37,030 nucleotides of DNA from CAYOKT01 sp964404605 (GCA_964404605.1 CAYOKT010000023.1:1-37030), one strand, 5' to 3'; counted from the first letter of the stretch, positions 23,975 to 31,789 are shown. Made by a program: numbers and translations. The notes: generated from the sequence alone by a model not told the origin.

Positions 23975-25327
23975 TTACGGCCAGGTGAACGGCGAGCCGT
24001 CGGGAACGATCAGCGCCTCGTTCGCCGCCGCCTCACGTGCGCTCAAGGTGTCCAGGTCCGCCTGCCGGAGGAACCAGCCTCCCTCGTCCGGCGTATCGTG
24101 GCAGCCGTCGCAGCCGTTCACGCCGCCCGTGGTGTCGGTGCGCGCGGTGAACCGCCGGATGTTGTGCGGGCTGGCGTATTTCCAGGTCGGCATCGACTCG
24201 TAATTCGCCAGGTCGCTCACCCCCCACGGGTCGAAGGTGTCCTCCGTGACCGGGATGTGACGCAGCACGACATATTCATACCCGCGCAGATCGGAGAGCG
24301 GGTTCTTCCCGATCTTGAAGGTCAGGTAGGAAGAGCCCGTAATCCCCCCGCCCCCGACGTGGCAGGCGTTACAATTCTTGTAATCCTGGCTGTGGCATGC
24401 CTGGCACTGGAGCTGCCCCCAGTGCATGCTGTGCCAGGTGTTGGCCGTCGCCGCGGCCGCGTGGCAGTCCTCGCAGCGCGGCATCCCGGCCGTCTCGTAG
24501 CGCCGGGTGTACTCCGTGCCGTCGCCGTGCATCTCGCCGGAAGTGTGGCAAGCCATGCAGTTCATCGCGTTGGGCACGTAGTGCACGTCCGCCGCGTAGC
24601 CGGTGCGCGATCCGGTGTACTCCTCGCCCACCCGCGAACCGTGGCACGCCGTGCAGTTTTCCGACTGGTTGGGCGAGGGCAGGAAACGGTGCCCCTGCAC
24701 CAGGCCGCCCTTGACGCTGACCGGACGGCTCACGTGGCACTGCCCGCAGGTGGCGTGGCACGCGCCGCACTCGCCCAGGAATTCCTGCTCGATCTCCGGA
24801 TGGTCGGCGAAGGAGAGCCCGGCCCGCTCCTCGAAGAAGGTGCGGTAGCCGGCGAAACTGGCATGCACGCTGCCGGCGAAGTTGGTGGCTGCCTCGACGT
24901 GGCAACGGCCGCAGGCCTCCTCCGCGTTCGCCGACGGGTCGGACACGAGCCCGGCGTGCGCCTGCTGCTTGTCGTCGATCCCGTCCACGCCGCCATGGCA
25001 CGTCGTGCAGCCAAGCGCACCGTGAATGCCGCCGAGGAACTCCTCGCCGCCATTGCCGCCGATGTACACTTTTTCCCAAGCTTCCAGCTCGGGGACACTG
25101 CCCCCTCAACCCTCCCCGGAAGAGGGCGGCGGCTCCTCCTCCGGCTCCGCGGTCGCCTGCAACAGAGCCGCGTCGGTGTGGCAACCCACGCAGCCGGCAA
25201 GCGTTGTCTGCTCCCCGCCCGGCGGCTCGCTGATGATCTTGTTCTCCTCCGCGCAGCCCGCGAGGTACACTATCCCGGCAAGCAGTGCTATCACCAGTAG
25301 AAACAAGGATGATCGTCTCGTCTCCAT
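23975..25327 (-). CDS. 11-heme lipoprotein cytochrome c interrupted by one in-frame UGA (candidate selenoprotein)
   Basis: Read through the UGA at 25106-25108, this is a 450-residue outer-surface or periplasmic lipoprotein ending in TAA. The N-terminal 73 codons give a signal with lipobox YLAGC (Cys25) and heme motif CVGCH (46-50), ending SSGEG. Codon 74 is UGA. In the same frame follow GGSVPELEAWEKVYIGG and ten more CxxCH motifs, including CGACH and CGQCH only two residues apart. Without read-through the ten-heme part would lack a signal peptide and could not receive heme, yet it shows no other damage over 364 codons. A SECIS-like stem-loop lies just downstream. Alternatives: a recent nonsense mutation or a sequencing error. 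It is followed by the rhodanese lipoprotein, the pairing known from Geobacter ext clusters. Confidence 0.8.
25075..25093 (-). promoter_or_regulatory. SECIS-like stem-loop after the in-frame UGA
   Basis: Counting the U of UGA as +1, CCCGAGCU (+16 to +23) pairs with AGCUUGGG (+27 to +34), giving an 8-bp stem with one G-U pair and apical loop GGA (+24 to +26). As I recall the bacterial SECIS model, the apical loop lies ~16-37 nt from the UGA, has 3-14 nt and carries a G in its first two positions; all three hold. A smaller GGGG/CCCC hairpin just after the UGA could compete. The stem lies within coding sequence, as bacterial SECIS elements do. Confidence 0.55.
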
Positions 25328-25811
25328 ACCCCCTCCGACACCGACTCGTCACGCCGCTCATCGACCGGTTTTCACACCCAAGCCATCCCTTGCAGCCCTT
25401 GTCCGCCGGGCGGGCTTGATAAATGCTTCACAAATAGGGAATATGATCCGTCGTGTATCCCCCCGCCGCCCGGCCTGTTCAATGTCTTTCATCGTGAAAT
25501 GTACCGGATAAATGTTACGCAACTTGCACCATTTAGTGCAAGCTGTTCGGGGAGGCTAACCGGCGATGCAAGCCGCCGGGGGAGTGTTGTCCGCAACTTC
25601 TTGCAATCCAAAGAAATACAAAAGCCGATGGGCGGGCCATTGCCCTCTACCCATCGGCTGCCGGAGGAGCCCCGCCGGTGAGGGCCCGCAGCGCAGGTGC
25701 CATGCAGCCCCGCAACCGCCCTCTCCCGGCCCTCCTCTTCTTCGGGTCCGCGCCGCCCGCTGCCAGCACTCCGCCGCACATGAATCGCGATCCATGTGCG
25801 AAAAAGCACTA
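25328..25811. promoter_or_regulatory. Intergenic region with inverted repeats upstream of the UGA-containing cytochrome
   Basis: No gene is visible. An inverted repeat CTTGCAC-N6-GTGCAAG lies at 25523-25542, similar in layout to NtrC-type sites, about 195 bp before the cytochrome start; I found no sigma-54 promoter to go with it. A 10-bp-arm hairpin (AGCCGATGGG at 25623-25632, CCCATCGGCT at 25650-25659) with a second inner stem lies between this and the upstream operon. A TTGTGA half-site near 25428 is too partial to call. Confidence 0.4.
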
Positions 25812-25839
25812 GTGGACCGGTTCACCTGAACCGGCCCAC
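25812..25839 (-). terminator. Intrinsic terminator of the porin-cytochrome operon
   Basis: Arms GTGGACCGGTTCA (25812-25824) and TGAACCGGCCCAC (25827-25839) pair over 13 bp with one mismatch. On the minus strand the stem is followed within a few bases by TTTTT. It lies 16 bp after the stop of the tetraheme gene and ends the operon that starts at 29529. Confidence 0.8.
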
Positions 25840-25855
25840 CATGCCGGCCCCCGTG

Positions 25856-26404
25856 TTATTCGCTGGTCTCCGCCTCCACGGGCTCGGGAAGCCCGTGCTT
25901 GATCTTCGCCCAGTACTCCTCGAAATCGAACGGCTTGTAGGTCGGGCTCTTCTCGTTGTGGCAAGTCACGCAGTTTTCCTTCGGGCTCAGCACCAGGCCG
26001 TTGGCGACGGCGGCGTCCTTGTCCTGCATCACCTTCTTCTTCCAGTAGTCGCCCCCTGCGCCGTGGCAGGCCTCGCAGGTGACCCCGTTATCCGGGATCA
26101 GCTTGGCGGTCAGGCTGGTGTCCGCCCCGTACCCGGTGACATGGCACCCGAGGCATTCCGGGTCTTCCTGCGGACTGCCGCTCCTGCCCAGCTTCGCGTA
26201 TACCTCGGCCGCATTCTCCTCGCCGAGCACGGTGAAGGCCTTCGCGTGCGCGCTCTCCTTCCAGGTCTCGTACACCAGGCCGTGTTTCTCGCCCTTGTGG
26301 CACATGGAGCACTTTTTCACCCCGGTGTAGGCGTGCTCGCCCGCAAGGCTCGTGAAGGCGAACGCCAGGCCGCCGGCCAGCGCAACAGCAAAAATCCGTC
26401 GCAT
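25856..26404 (-). CDS. Tetraheme cytochrome c554-like protein
   Basis: A 182-residue exported protein with a signal peptide (MRRIFAVALAGGLAFAFTSL-AGEHAYTG) and four CxxCH motifs (CSMCH, CLGCH, CEACH, CVTCH). The opening KKCSMCHKGEKHGLVYETWK followed by ESAHAKAF is the hallmark of the cytochrome c554/c-prime family, as is the second-heme block EDPECLGCHVTGYG. In ammonia oxidisers c554 takes electrons from hydroxylamine oxidoreductase; here it closes an outer-membrane conduit operon, so it more likely shuttles electrons across the periplasm. Start ATG 26404 has GGAGG upstream; a much longer in-frame extension to 26635 overlaps the preceding gene and lacks similarity. It is 44 bp after the 9-heme lipoprotein gene. 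Confidence 0.87.
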   Translation of the reverse strand: MRRIFAVALAGGLAFAFTSLAGEHAYTGVKKCSMCHKGEKHGLVYETWKESAHAKAFTVLGEENAAEVYAKLGRSGSPQEDPECLGCHVTGYGADTSLTAKLIPDNGVTCEACHGAGGDYWKKKVMQDKDAAVANGLVLSPKENCVTCHNEKSPTYKPFDFEEYWAKIKHGLPEPVEAETSE

Positions 26405-26448
26405 ACTTCTTTCCTCCCCTGTCTCTTGCTCCAGTTCAAGCTGTTCCG

Positions 26449-27423
26449 TCAATTGTTTTCGAAGGACAGATCGACCTGCCCGTTGATGTGAAGGGCCGGG
26501 TCGATGAAGTTGCCGTCGCTGTCGATCACGTCGCCGTGGCACAGCGAGCAGTTGTCGAGCTGGGCGTGGGGCGCGGGCGGCGGGACGCCGTGGCAGCTCC
26601 CGCAGGCGTTCCAGGTGCCGTCCACCACGTTCCACGCCGGCTCGGCGTCCCCGTGGCAGTAGACCGAGGAGCAGGTCGCGGTCTCCGGCTCATAGTGCGG
26701 GATGTGTCCCGGGTCGCCCGGGAGCGTGAAGTGCAGGTCCGCGTGCTCGGGGTCCTCGTCGATGTGCCCCTCGCTCGTCCAGGCATCCGGGACGGTGTGG
26801 CACACCGTGCAGGCCACGGGCGCCGAGATGCCGCTCGCCGCCGTCAGGTGCGCCCGGTGCGCTCCCACCCCCTCCTCCGTGGTCGAGATCTCCCCCCACA
26901 GGTCCGCGGGCGGGGCCGCGGAGAGCAGGGTGTCCGGGTCGCCGCCGAAGTCGCCGTGGCAGGTGTTGCAGGCTCCCGGGCCGCCGGACTCCGCGGGGTG
27001 GCAGCCGCTGCATGTCCCCCCGAAGGTGAACCCGGCGGCGGGGGTGATCCGGTGGCACGAGAAGCAGGGTGTCATGTCCCAGTTGTGCTCGCGAAGGTAC
27101 AGGGGATGCTCGCTCGAAGCGTCGGTGAAGTCCACCTGGTGGTCGTCCGCCTGGTGGCATTCGTAGCAGGAACGCAGCGTCGAGCCGCCGGGGCCGACCG
27201 CTTCGCCCCGCAGGTCCGCGCCGTGGCACTCCATGCATTCGCTGAAGTCATACCCGTGCGATGCCAGGTAGCCGCCGTGTTCACCGGTGCTCTCGAACGG
27301 GTGAACCCCGCCGCCGGTCACCTGGTAATCGGGGTTGACCTCGCTCGCGCAGCCGGCCAGCCCCGCCAGGGCGAGTGCCGCGAGCGGAAGCGCGAGCCGA
27401 CGGAGGATGTGCTTCGTCTTCAT
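26449..27423 (-). CDS. Nine-heme outer-membrane lipoprotein (OmcB-like CX4CH/CXXCH domain)
   Basis: A 324-residue lipoprotein: signal ending LAGLAGC with lipobox Cys25. It has eight CxxCH motifs (CMECH, CYECH, CFSCH, CSGCH, CNTCH, CTVCH, CGSCH, CSLCH) and one CX4CH motif, CSSVYCH. The block CSSVYCHGDAEPAWN with CGSCHGVPPP ~20 residues later matches the Geobacter 'C4xC...C2xCH' cytochrome domain found in OmcB and relatives. With the porin two genes upstream this should be the outer face of a porin-cytochrome conduit, taking electrons to minerals or another extracellular acceptor. It lies 13 bp after the 11-heme gene and has a strong GGGGAGGGGAG site. The surface location is inferred. Confidence 0.9.
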   Translation of the reverse strand: MKTKHILRRLALPLAALALAGLAGCASEVNPDYQVTGGGVHPFESTGEHGGYLASHGYDFSECMECHGADLRGEAVGPGGSTLRSCYECHQADDHQVDFTDASSEHPLYLREHNWDMTPCFSCHRITPAAGFTFGGTCSGCHPAESGGPGACNTCHGDFGGDPDTLLSAAPPADLWGEISTTEEGVGAHRAHLTAASGISAPVACTVCHTVPDAWTSEGHIDEDPEHADLHFTLPGDPGHIPHYEPETATCSSVYCHGDAEPAWNVVDGTWNACGSCHGVPPPAPHAQLDNCSLCHGDVIDSDGNFIDPALHINGQVDLSFENN

Positions 27424-27436
27424 CGTCTCCCCTCCC

Positions 27437-28273
27437 CTACTCGTGGCAGCGTGCGCAGGTGGGGTCCGCGCCGCCGAGGTCGTGGCAGGTGATGCAAGCC
27501 TCCGGGAACGCCGCCGCTTCCTCGCTGTGGTCCCCGCCCGTCTCCGCGTTCGCCCAGGCCGGACCGAAGGCGTGCGGCACCGGCAGGGTGGCGCGGTGGC
27601 AGCTGGTGCAGGTCTCCCGCGTCTCGTGGCAGGCGAGGCAGTCCCCGCCCCAGGCCGCCTCGATGCCGTGGTTGAACGCCCAGCTCACCGGGTGCGGGCT
27701 GCCGTACAGGTTCACCCCCTGGTGGCACTCGTCGCAGCTCGCCTGGGTGTGGCAGACGGCGCACTCCTCCGTGCCGAAGGCGGCCTCCAGGCCGTGGTCC
27801 CCGCGCCAGGCGACCAGGTCGTGATCCGACGGCTGCACGTCCTTCTCGCCGTGGCAGAGGCGGCAGTCGGGAACCGCCGGCAGCGCCGGTTTCACACTCT
27901 CCGCGGTGAACATCCCGTGGCACCGGTCGCAGGTGAGCCCGTCGTGCAGCTCGTGGGCGAAGGAGGCCGGCGCCGTGACCGGCGGCACCGCCGCCGGGTT
28001 CTCCGGGTCCAGGTGGCAGGTGCCGCACTCGCCCTGCTCTTCCACGTCGTGGCACATCCCGCAGACATCGTGGCCGGGGGTCGCCCGGGCGCCGGGCGCC
28101 AGCGTCATCACATCGCCGTGGCACTCGGCGCAGTCCATCTCGTTCTCGATCACGTGGATGCCGTGCGGGAAGCGGAGGGGGTCCGCCGCCGGGCGTTCCC
28201 TGCCCAACCCCAGGCCCGCCGCCAGGAGCAGCCCGGCGGAGGCCGCGAACGGGAGCCATCGCCGTCGTCTCAT
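27437..28273 (-). CDS. Eleven-heme periplasmic cytochrome c
   Basis: A 278-residue protein with N-terminal signal (MRRRRWLPFAASAGLLLAAG) and no lipobox. Eleven CxxCH motifs occupy ~235 residues: CAECH, CGMCH, CGTCH, CDRCH, CRLCH, CAVCH, CDECH, CLACH, CTSCH, CITCH, CARCH, with the last only one residue from the C terminus. Recurrent His-rich spacers (FPHGIHVIENEMDCAECH, FAHELHDGLTCDRCH) supply distal heme ligands. Its ATG overlaps the porin stop (ATGA), so the two are co-translated, as expected for a periplasmic cytochrome that plugs into the porin in a porin-cytochrome complex. The heme density (one per ~25 residues) is close to the maximum for wire-like cytochromes. Confidence 0.9.
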   Translation of the reverse strand: MRRRRWLPFAASAGLLLAAGLGLGRERPAADPLRFPHGIHVIENEMDCAECHGDVMTLAPGARATPGHDVCGMCHDVEEQGECGTCHLDPENPAAVPPVTAPASFAHELHDGLTCDRCHGMFTAESVKPALPAVPDCRLCHGEKDVQPSDHDLVAWRGDHGLEAAFGTEECAVCHTQASCDECHQGVNLYGSPHPVSWAFNHGIEAAWGGDCLACHETRETCTSCHRATLPVPHAFGPAWANAETGGDHSEEAAAFPEACITCHDLGGADPTCARCHE

Positions 28274-29529
28274 CGCCGCGCCCTCCCCGTGTCGAAGCGC
28301 CAGGTCAACCCGCCGAGCGCCCGCCGGTCCTGGTCGAGCTGCGGGGTCCGGTACACCTGGAACTCCCCGTGCAGCTCCAGCGGGGAGACCCCCGCCGGGC
28401 GGTAGCGCGCCCCCGCGTGCAGCATCACCAGGTCCTCGCTCTCCAGGTCCATCGCGTCCCATTCATAGCTGACCATCGCCCCGAAGGCGTACAGCTCCAC
28501 GCCCCGCAGCGGGCGGAGGCGCAGGTTCGCCCAGGGCCCCGAGGAGACCGCCTGGTCACCGCCGCTGAAGCGATACCCGGCCTGCCCCCAGGGGAGCGTG
28601 AGCGCCGGACCGACGCGGTAGCCGCTCTTCCCCTCCGCCGTGAGGATGGCTCCCTCGACCCCTACGGCCCATCTCTTCGGAACGACATACCGTTCGAGGG
28701 CGAAGCGCACCCGGGTGCTGGTGGCGATGTTGAAGTCGCTGAACCAGGAGAAGTCGGCGCTGTTCGGCGCCAGGATGCCGAACTCGGCGGTCCCGCTCCA
28801 GGCCTCGGTGCGATACCGGAGACGGCTGAGGAACTTCCGCAGCGGCGCCTCCGTCGGGCGGAGGTGCAGGGCGTTGAACCAGGTCCAGGCGGCGCCGACC
28901 CGGTGGTAGCTGTTCAGGCCGACCAGGTGGCGCGTGGCTCCTTCACCCCGTTCCTGGCGCACGTAGGAGAGGGCGAACCGGCTGCGGTGCAGGAAGGGGA
29001 ACGCCACCGGGCTCCACTGCACCTCGCCGCCGTAGCTGAAGGCTTCGCCCGGGTCCTCCAGCTCGAACCGGCGGTTCAGCGGCCCGAGCAGCCCGGCGAA
29101 ACCGGTGACCCGCCAGCGGCCGTTCAGCCGCCAGGCCGCCTCCAGGCCGTCGATCACCCCGAGGGTCACCCCGCGGTAGCGGAAGAACCGCCCCGCGCGC
29201 AGGGTGAGGGGGGAACCGAGATCGCCGTACCGCAGGACTCCCTTGTAGAGCCGCCCCTGCCCGGAGCGGGAGAAGTTATCGGCGTTGTCGCCGAGGTACG
29301 CCCCGGAAACGTGCAGCGACCACCCTCCCCCAAGATGGTACGCCGACAGGCGCAGGGTCGGGTACAGCCAGAGGTGGTCCCCGCCCCCGGCGTCCTGGTA
29401 GCCGTAGGCGAGCGCCCCGGCCGATCCGGTCAGCCGGACCGCCGCGCTCGCCGGCGGGCTCCCCGCAAGCCCCGCCGCGAGCAGCGCCGCGGCCGCCAGG
29501 GCGATACTCCCCCTCCGCCTTCCCATCAT
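28270..29529 (-). CDS. Outer-membrane beta-barrel, conduit porin
   Basis: A 419-residue protein with a signal peptide (MMGRRRGSIALAAAALLAAG...ASA) and no cytochrome motifs. The mature part alternates aromatic and hydrophobic residues in many amphipathic strands (LWLYPTLRLSAYHLGGGWSL, RFALSYVRQERGEGATRHLV, VRFALERYVVPKRWAVGVEG, VELYAFGAMVSYEW, LELHGEFQVYRTPQL), consistent with a barrel of about 16-20 strands. The C terminus, LTWRFDTGRARR, has its aromatic a few residues from the end. By position (followed by an 11-heme periplasmic and a 9-heme lipoprotein cytochrome) it is the barrel of a porin-cytochrome conduit like PioB/MtrB/Geobacter Omb or Ext porins, though family membership is not clear by eye. 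GGGAGG precedes the ATG pair at 29529/29526. Confidence 0.82.
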   Translation of the reverse strand: MMGRRRGSIALAAAALLAAGLAGSPPASAAVRLTGSAGALAYGYQDAGGGDHLWLYPTLRLSAYHLGGGWSLHVSGAYLGDNADNFSRSGQGRLYKGVLRYGDLGSPLTLRAGRFFRYRGVTLGVIDGLEAAWRLNGRWRVTGFAGLLGPLNRRFELEDPGEAFSYGGEVQWSPVAFPFLHRSRFALSYVRQERGEGATRHLVGLNSYHRVGAAWTWFNALHLRPTEAPLRKFLSRLRYRTEAWSGTAEFGILAPNSADFSWFSDFNIATSTRVRFALERYVVPKRWAVGVEGAILTAEGKSGYRVGPALTLPWGQAGYRFSGGDQAVSSGPWANLRLRPLRGVELYAFGAMVSYEWDAMDLESEDLVMLHAGARYRPAGVSPLELHGEFQVYRTPQLDQDRRALGGLTWRFDTGRARR

Positions 29530-29836
29530 CGTGCCTCCCGCGGGTTCATCCCCGCCACGACCCTGATATGCCATGAATCGAACGCTCCCCGCCCGGGACC
29601 GGGTCCCGCACGACACCGAACTCCCTTCACCCCCCATCGTGACAGGGTTAACCACCCGGTGCGACAACATACAGCCTAACCGCAAAAAGGGCAAGAGTTT
29701 AGGTTACCCTAATGAACAACCGGTATACTCTTTCGTGCAAAGGCCGCGCGGCGCACTCCCTGTGGCGGCCCCGCCGGCCCGCTCCGCCCTGTCCCGCGGT
29801 GGGAATTCGCGGGTGCGCAGGCCGGTTTCGACCGGT
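29530..29836 (-). promoter_or_regulatory. Promoter and operator of the porin-cytochrome operon
   Basis: On the minus strand: box TTAGG-N4-CCTAA (29699-29712), 4 bp, -35 TTGCCC (29689-29694), 17 bp, -10 TATGTT (29666-29671); transcription would start near 29659, 130 nt before the porin ATG. The box resembles half or more of a DtxR/IdeR site. The same geometry precedes the collagen-stalk cytochrome (33505-33551). A modest hairpin (CCCGCG/CGCGGG, 29793-29813) after the NapC-type gene may separate the two units. No gene lies in this gap. Confidence 0.7.
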
Positions 29837-31789
29837 TTACCGCCCGCCGTTCCCCGCCGCGATGCCCAGCACCTCCTTCGCCAGGTCCGGGTTGTGCACC
29901 GCCCGTCCGGGATCGCGCTGTACGACTTCGGCCGCCTCGCCGGCGCGGCCCTTCGCGGCCACGATCGCCCCGATCAGCTCCTCGCGGGTGAACTCGAGGC
30001 CGTCCAGCACCTCCTGCTCGTGGCAGTCGAGGCAGAACTCCGCGCCCGGCGGCGCGTATCCCGCGTCCGCCTCGTGGCAGTCGGCGCAGGCCATCTCCGA
30101 CTCCGCCATCGGCGAAGGCTGCTCCGCCATGCCCGGCAGCTTCCCGAAGTAGGTCAGGCGCGAGGGCTGGTGGCAGGGTTCGCAGGAGTTCTCCTCGTTC
30201 GCCAGCTTCCCGTCGTGATGGCAGGAGGCGCACATCTCCCCGGCCGGTTTGCGCCTGCCGTGCAGGGCGTCCTCCGGCTTGCCGCCGATGTGGCACTGTC
30301 CGCAGGCGATACCCCGCTCCGAGAGGTGCGCGGCGTGGTCGAAGGAGGAGTATTCCAACGGCGGCGGTACGGCTTCGATGCCGCTGTGACAGACGAGGCA
30401 GGGGCGGCTCTTCTCCGGGAAGCTCACCGCCGGCAGCGCCCTCCCCCCGCTGAGCACGCCGGAGACCGCCTCGATGACCGATTCCGCGAACTCCGGGTTG
30501 TGCCAGGGACCGCCCCGCTTCAACAGGGCGAGGTCGTGACGGGCGTCCTCGATCTTTGGGCTGGGTCCCGACCGCCGCAGGGCATCCTCGAGCGCGCGGA
30601 TCTGCGCCTGGTAGCTCCTGCGCCAACTCTCCGCGAGGCGGACGTACTTCTCGCTGTGGCACGGCGTGCAGGCGTTTTTCCCCACCCGCGCGGCACGGTA
30701 GCCCGTGACCGGGTTCTTGTGGCAGGAGACACAGGAGACTCCGGCGGAGAACATGCTGTTCGGCTGCGCGTTCTCCACCAGGCGCGACCCCTCCCCGCGG
30801 TACACCGCCAGCGCCGGCGCGTGCGGATCCTGGTGGCAGGAGGCGCACTCCTTGGCCAGCATCACGCTCGTCCTGGGCATGCGGTGCTCGATCGGGTCAT
30901 GGCAGGCCATGCAATCGACCTTCCGCTTCTCCACGTGCCATTCGTGGATGAACTCGAGGTCCCCGATCTTCTCGATCTTCTCGACCTCGCCGTGACAGGC
31001 GCCGCACCGCTCCTTGCGCACGGTTCCCTCCCCCTGCCACATCGGCTGGTGACAGGAGATGCAGGGGACGTTCTCCTTGAGGATATAGGCATGGTCATAG
31101 GTGTTCCGGGCCGCCGCCCGCTCCCCCGTCGGGGGAGTATGGCACCGGGTGCACTCGGCCAGCTCCTCCCGCCCCTCCGCCTCCACGTTCTTGAAGTGGC
31201 AGAGGAAACAGGTGGTCGGGGTGATCGAGATGTGCTCCCCCTGCACGATCTGGGAGTGGCAGCTCGTGCAGCGCAGTTTCCGCCCGCGCCGTGTCTGGGT
31301 CAGGTGCGGGGTATGGTCGAACATCACGCCGCTGGCCATCTCGATCCGGCCCTCGAGAAGCCGGGTCTCGTGGCAGCCGCTGCTCAGGCAGTTGGCGTCC
31401 TCGATCTCCGCCCACGGTTTGGACCTGCGGTAGAGGCCGGTGACATAGTTGGCCAGCATCGAAAGCGCCGTGAACTTCGTCTCGAAATAGCCCTTGATTC
31501 CCGGCCTCGCATGACAGGTGATGCAGTCGATGTCGCTGTGCGAGGAGGTCTTCCACGCCACCACGTAGGGCTGCATGATGTGGCAGGTTCCGCAGAATTC
31601 GGGCTGGGAGGTGACTTCGAAAAACAGGGTGAGGACGACGAAGGTCAGGATCACCGCCGCCGTGACCAACATCGCCAGGTTCCGCCAGCCGAGGTGGAAC
31701 AACCGGCGAAAACCGACACCAATCAACACGAACGGGAGCTTGAACACCTCCCAGATGGCGTGAAAAAATTCACCCATGAACCGCTTCAT
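29837..31789 (-). CDS. NapC/NirT-type quinol dehydrogenase extended to 18 heme motifs
   Basis: A 650-residue protein. A single N-terminal membrane helix (NLAMLVTAAVILTFVVLTLF) is followed by the NapC/NirT-like start EFCGTCHIMQPYVVAWKTSS-HSDIDCITCH. In all there are 17 CxxCH motifs plus one CX4CH (CLSSGCH). Between hemes 11 and 12 a heme-free charged helical stretch (~390-460) separates two heme-rich blocks. NapC/NrfH/CymA proteins oxidise menaquinol and hold 4-5 hemes; this one appears to add a long heme wire reaching across the periplasm. It would be a third inner-membrane entry point beside the two CbcL-like proteins. Start 31789 has GAAAG nearby and GGAGG further away; ATG 31777 is an alternative. 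Confidence 0.87.
   Translation of the reverse strand: MKRFMGEFFHAIWEVFKLPFVLIGVGFRRLFHLGWRNLAMLVTAAVILTFVVLTLFFEVTSQPEFCGTCHIMQPYVVAWKTSSHSDIDCITCHARPGIKGYFETKFTALSMLANYVTGLYRRSKPWAEIEDANCLSSGCHETRLLEGRIEMASGVMFDHTPHLTQTRRGRKLRCTSCHSQIVQGEHISITPTTCFLCHFKNVEAEGREELAECTRCHTPPTGERAAARNTYDHAYILKENVPCISCHQPMWQGEGTVRKERCGACHGEVEKIEKIGDLEFIHEWHVEKRKVDCMACHDPIEHRMPRTSVMLAKECASCHQDPHAPALAVYRGEGSRLVENAQPNSMFSAGVSCVSCHKNPVTGYRAARVGKNACTPCHSEKYVRLAESWRRSYQAQIRALEDALRRSGPSPKIEDARHDLALLKRGGPWHNPEFAESVIEAVSGVLSGGRALPAVSFPEKSRPCLVCHSGIEAVPPPLEYSSFDHAAHLSERGIACGQCHIGGKPEDALHGRRKPAGEMCASCHHDGKLANEENSCEPCHQPSRLTYFGKLPGMAEQPSPMAESEMACADCHEADAGYAPPGAEFCLDCHEQEVLDGLEFTREELIGAIVAAKGRAGEAAEVVQRDPGRAVHNPDLAKEVLGIAAGNGGR

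Noticed and set aside
25060..25140. Frameshift as the reason for the split 11-heme gene
   Set aside because: Codon counting shows the start at 25327 and the downstream frame (for example GTG at 25069) differ by a multiple of three. Only a UGA separates them, so no frameshift is needed.
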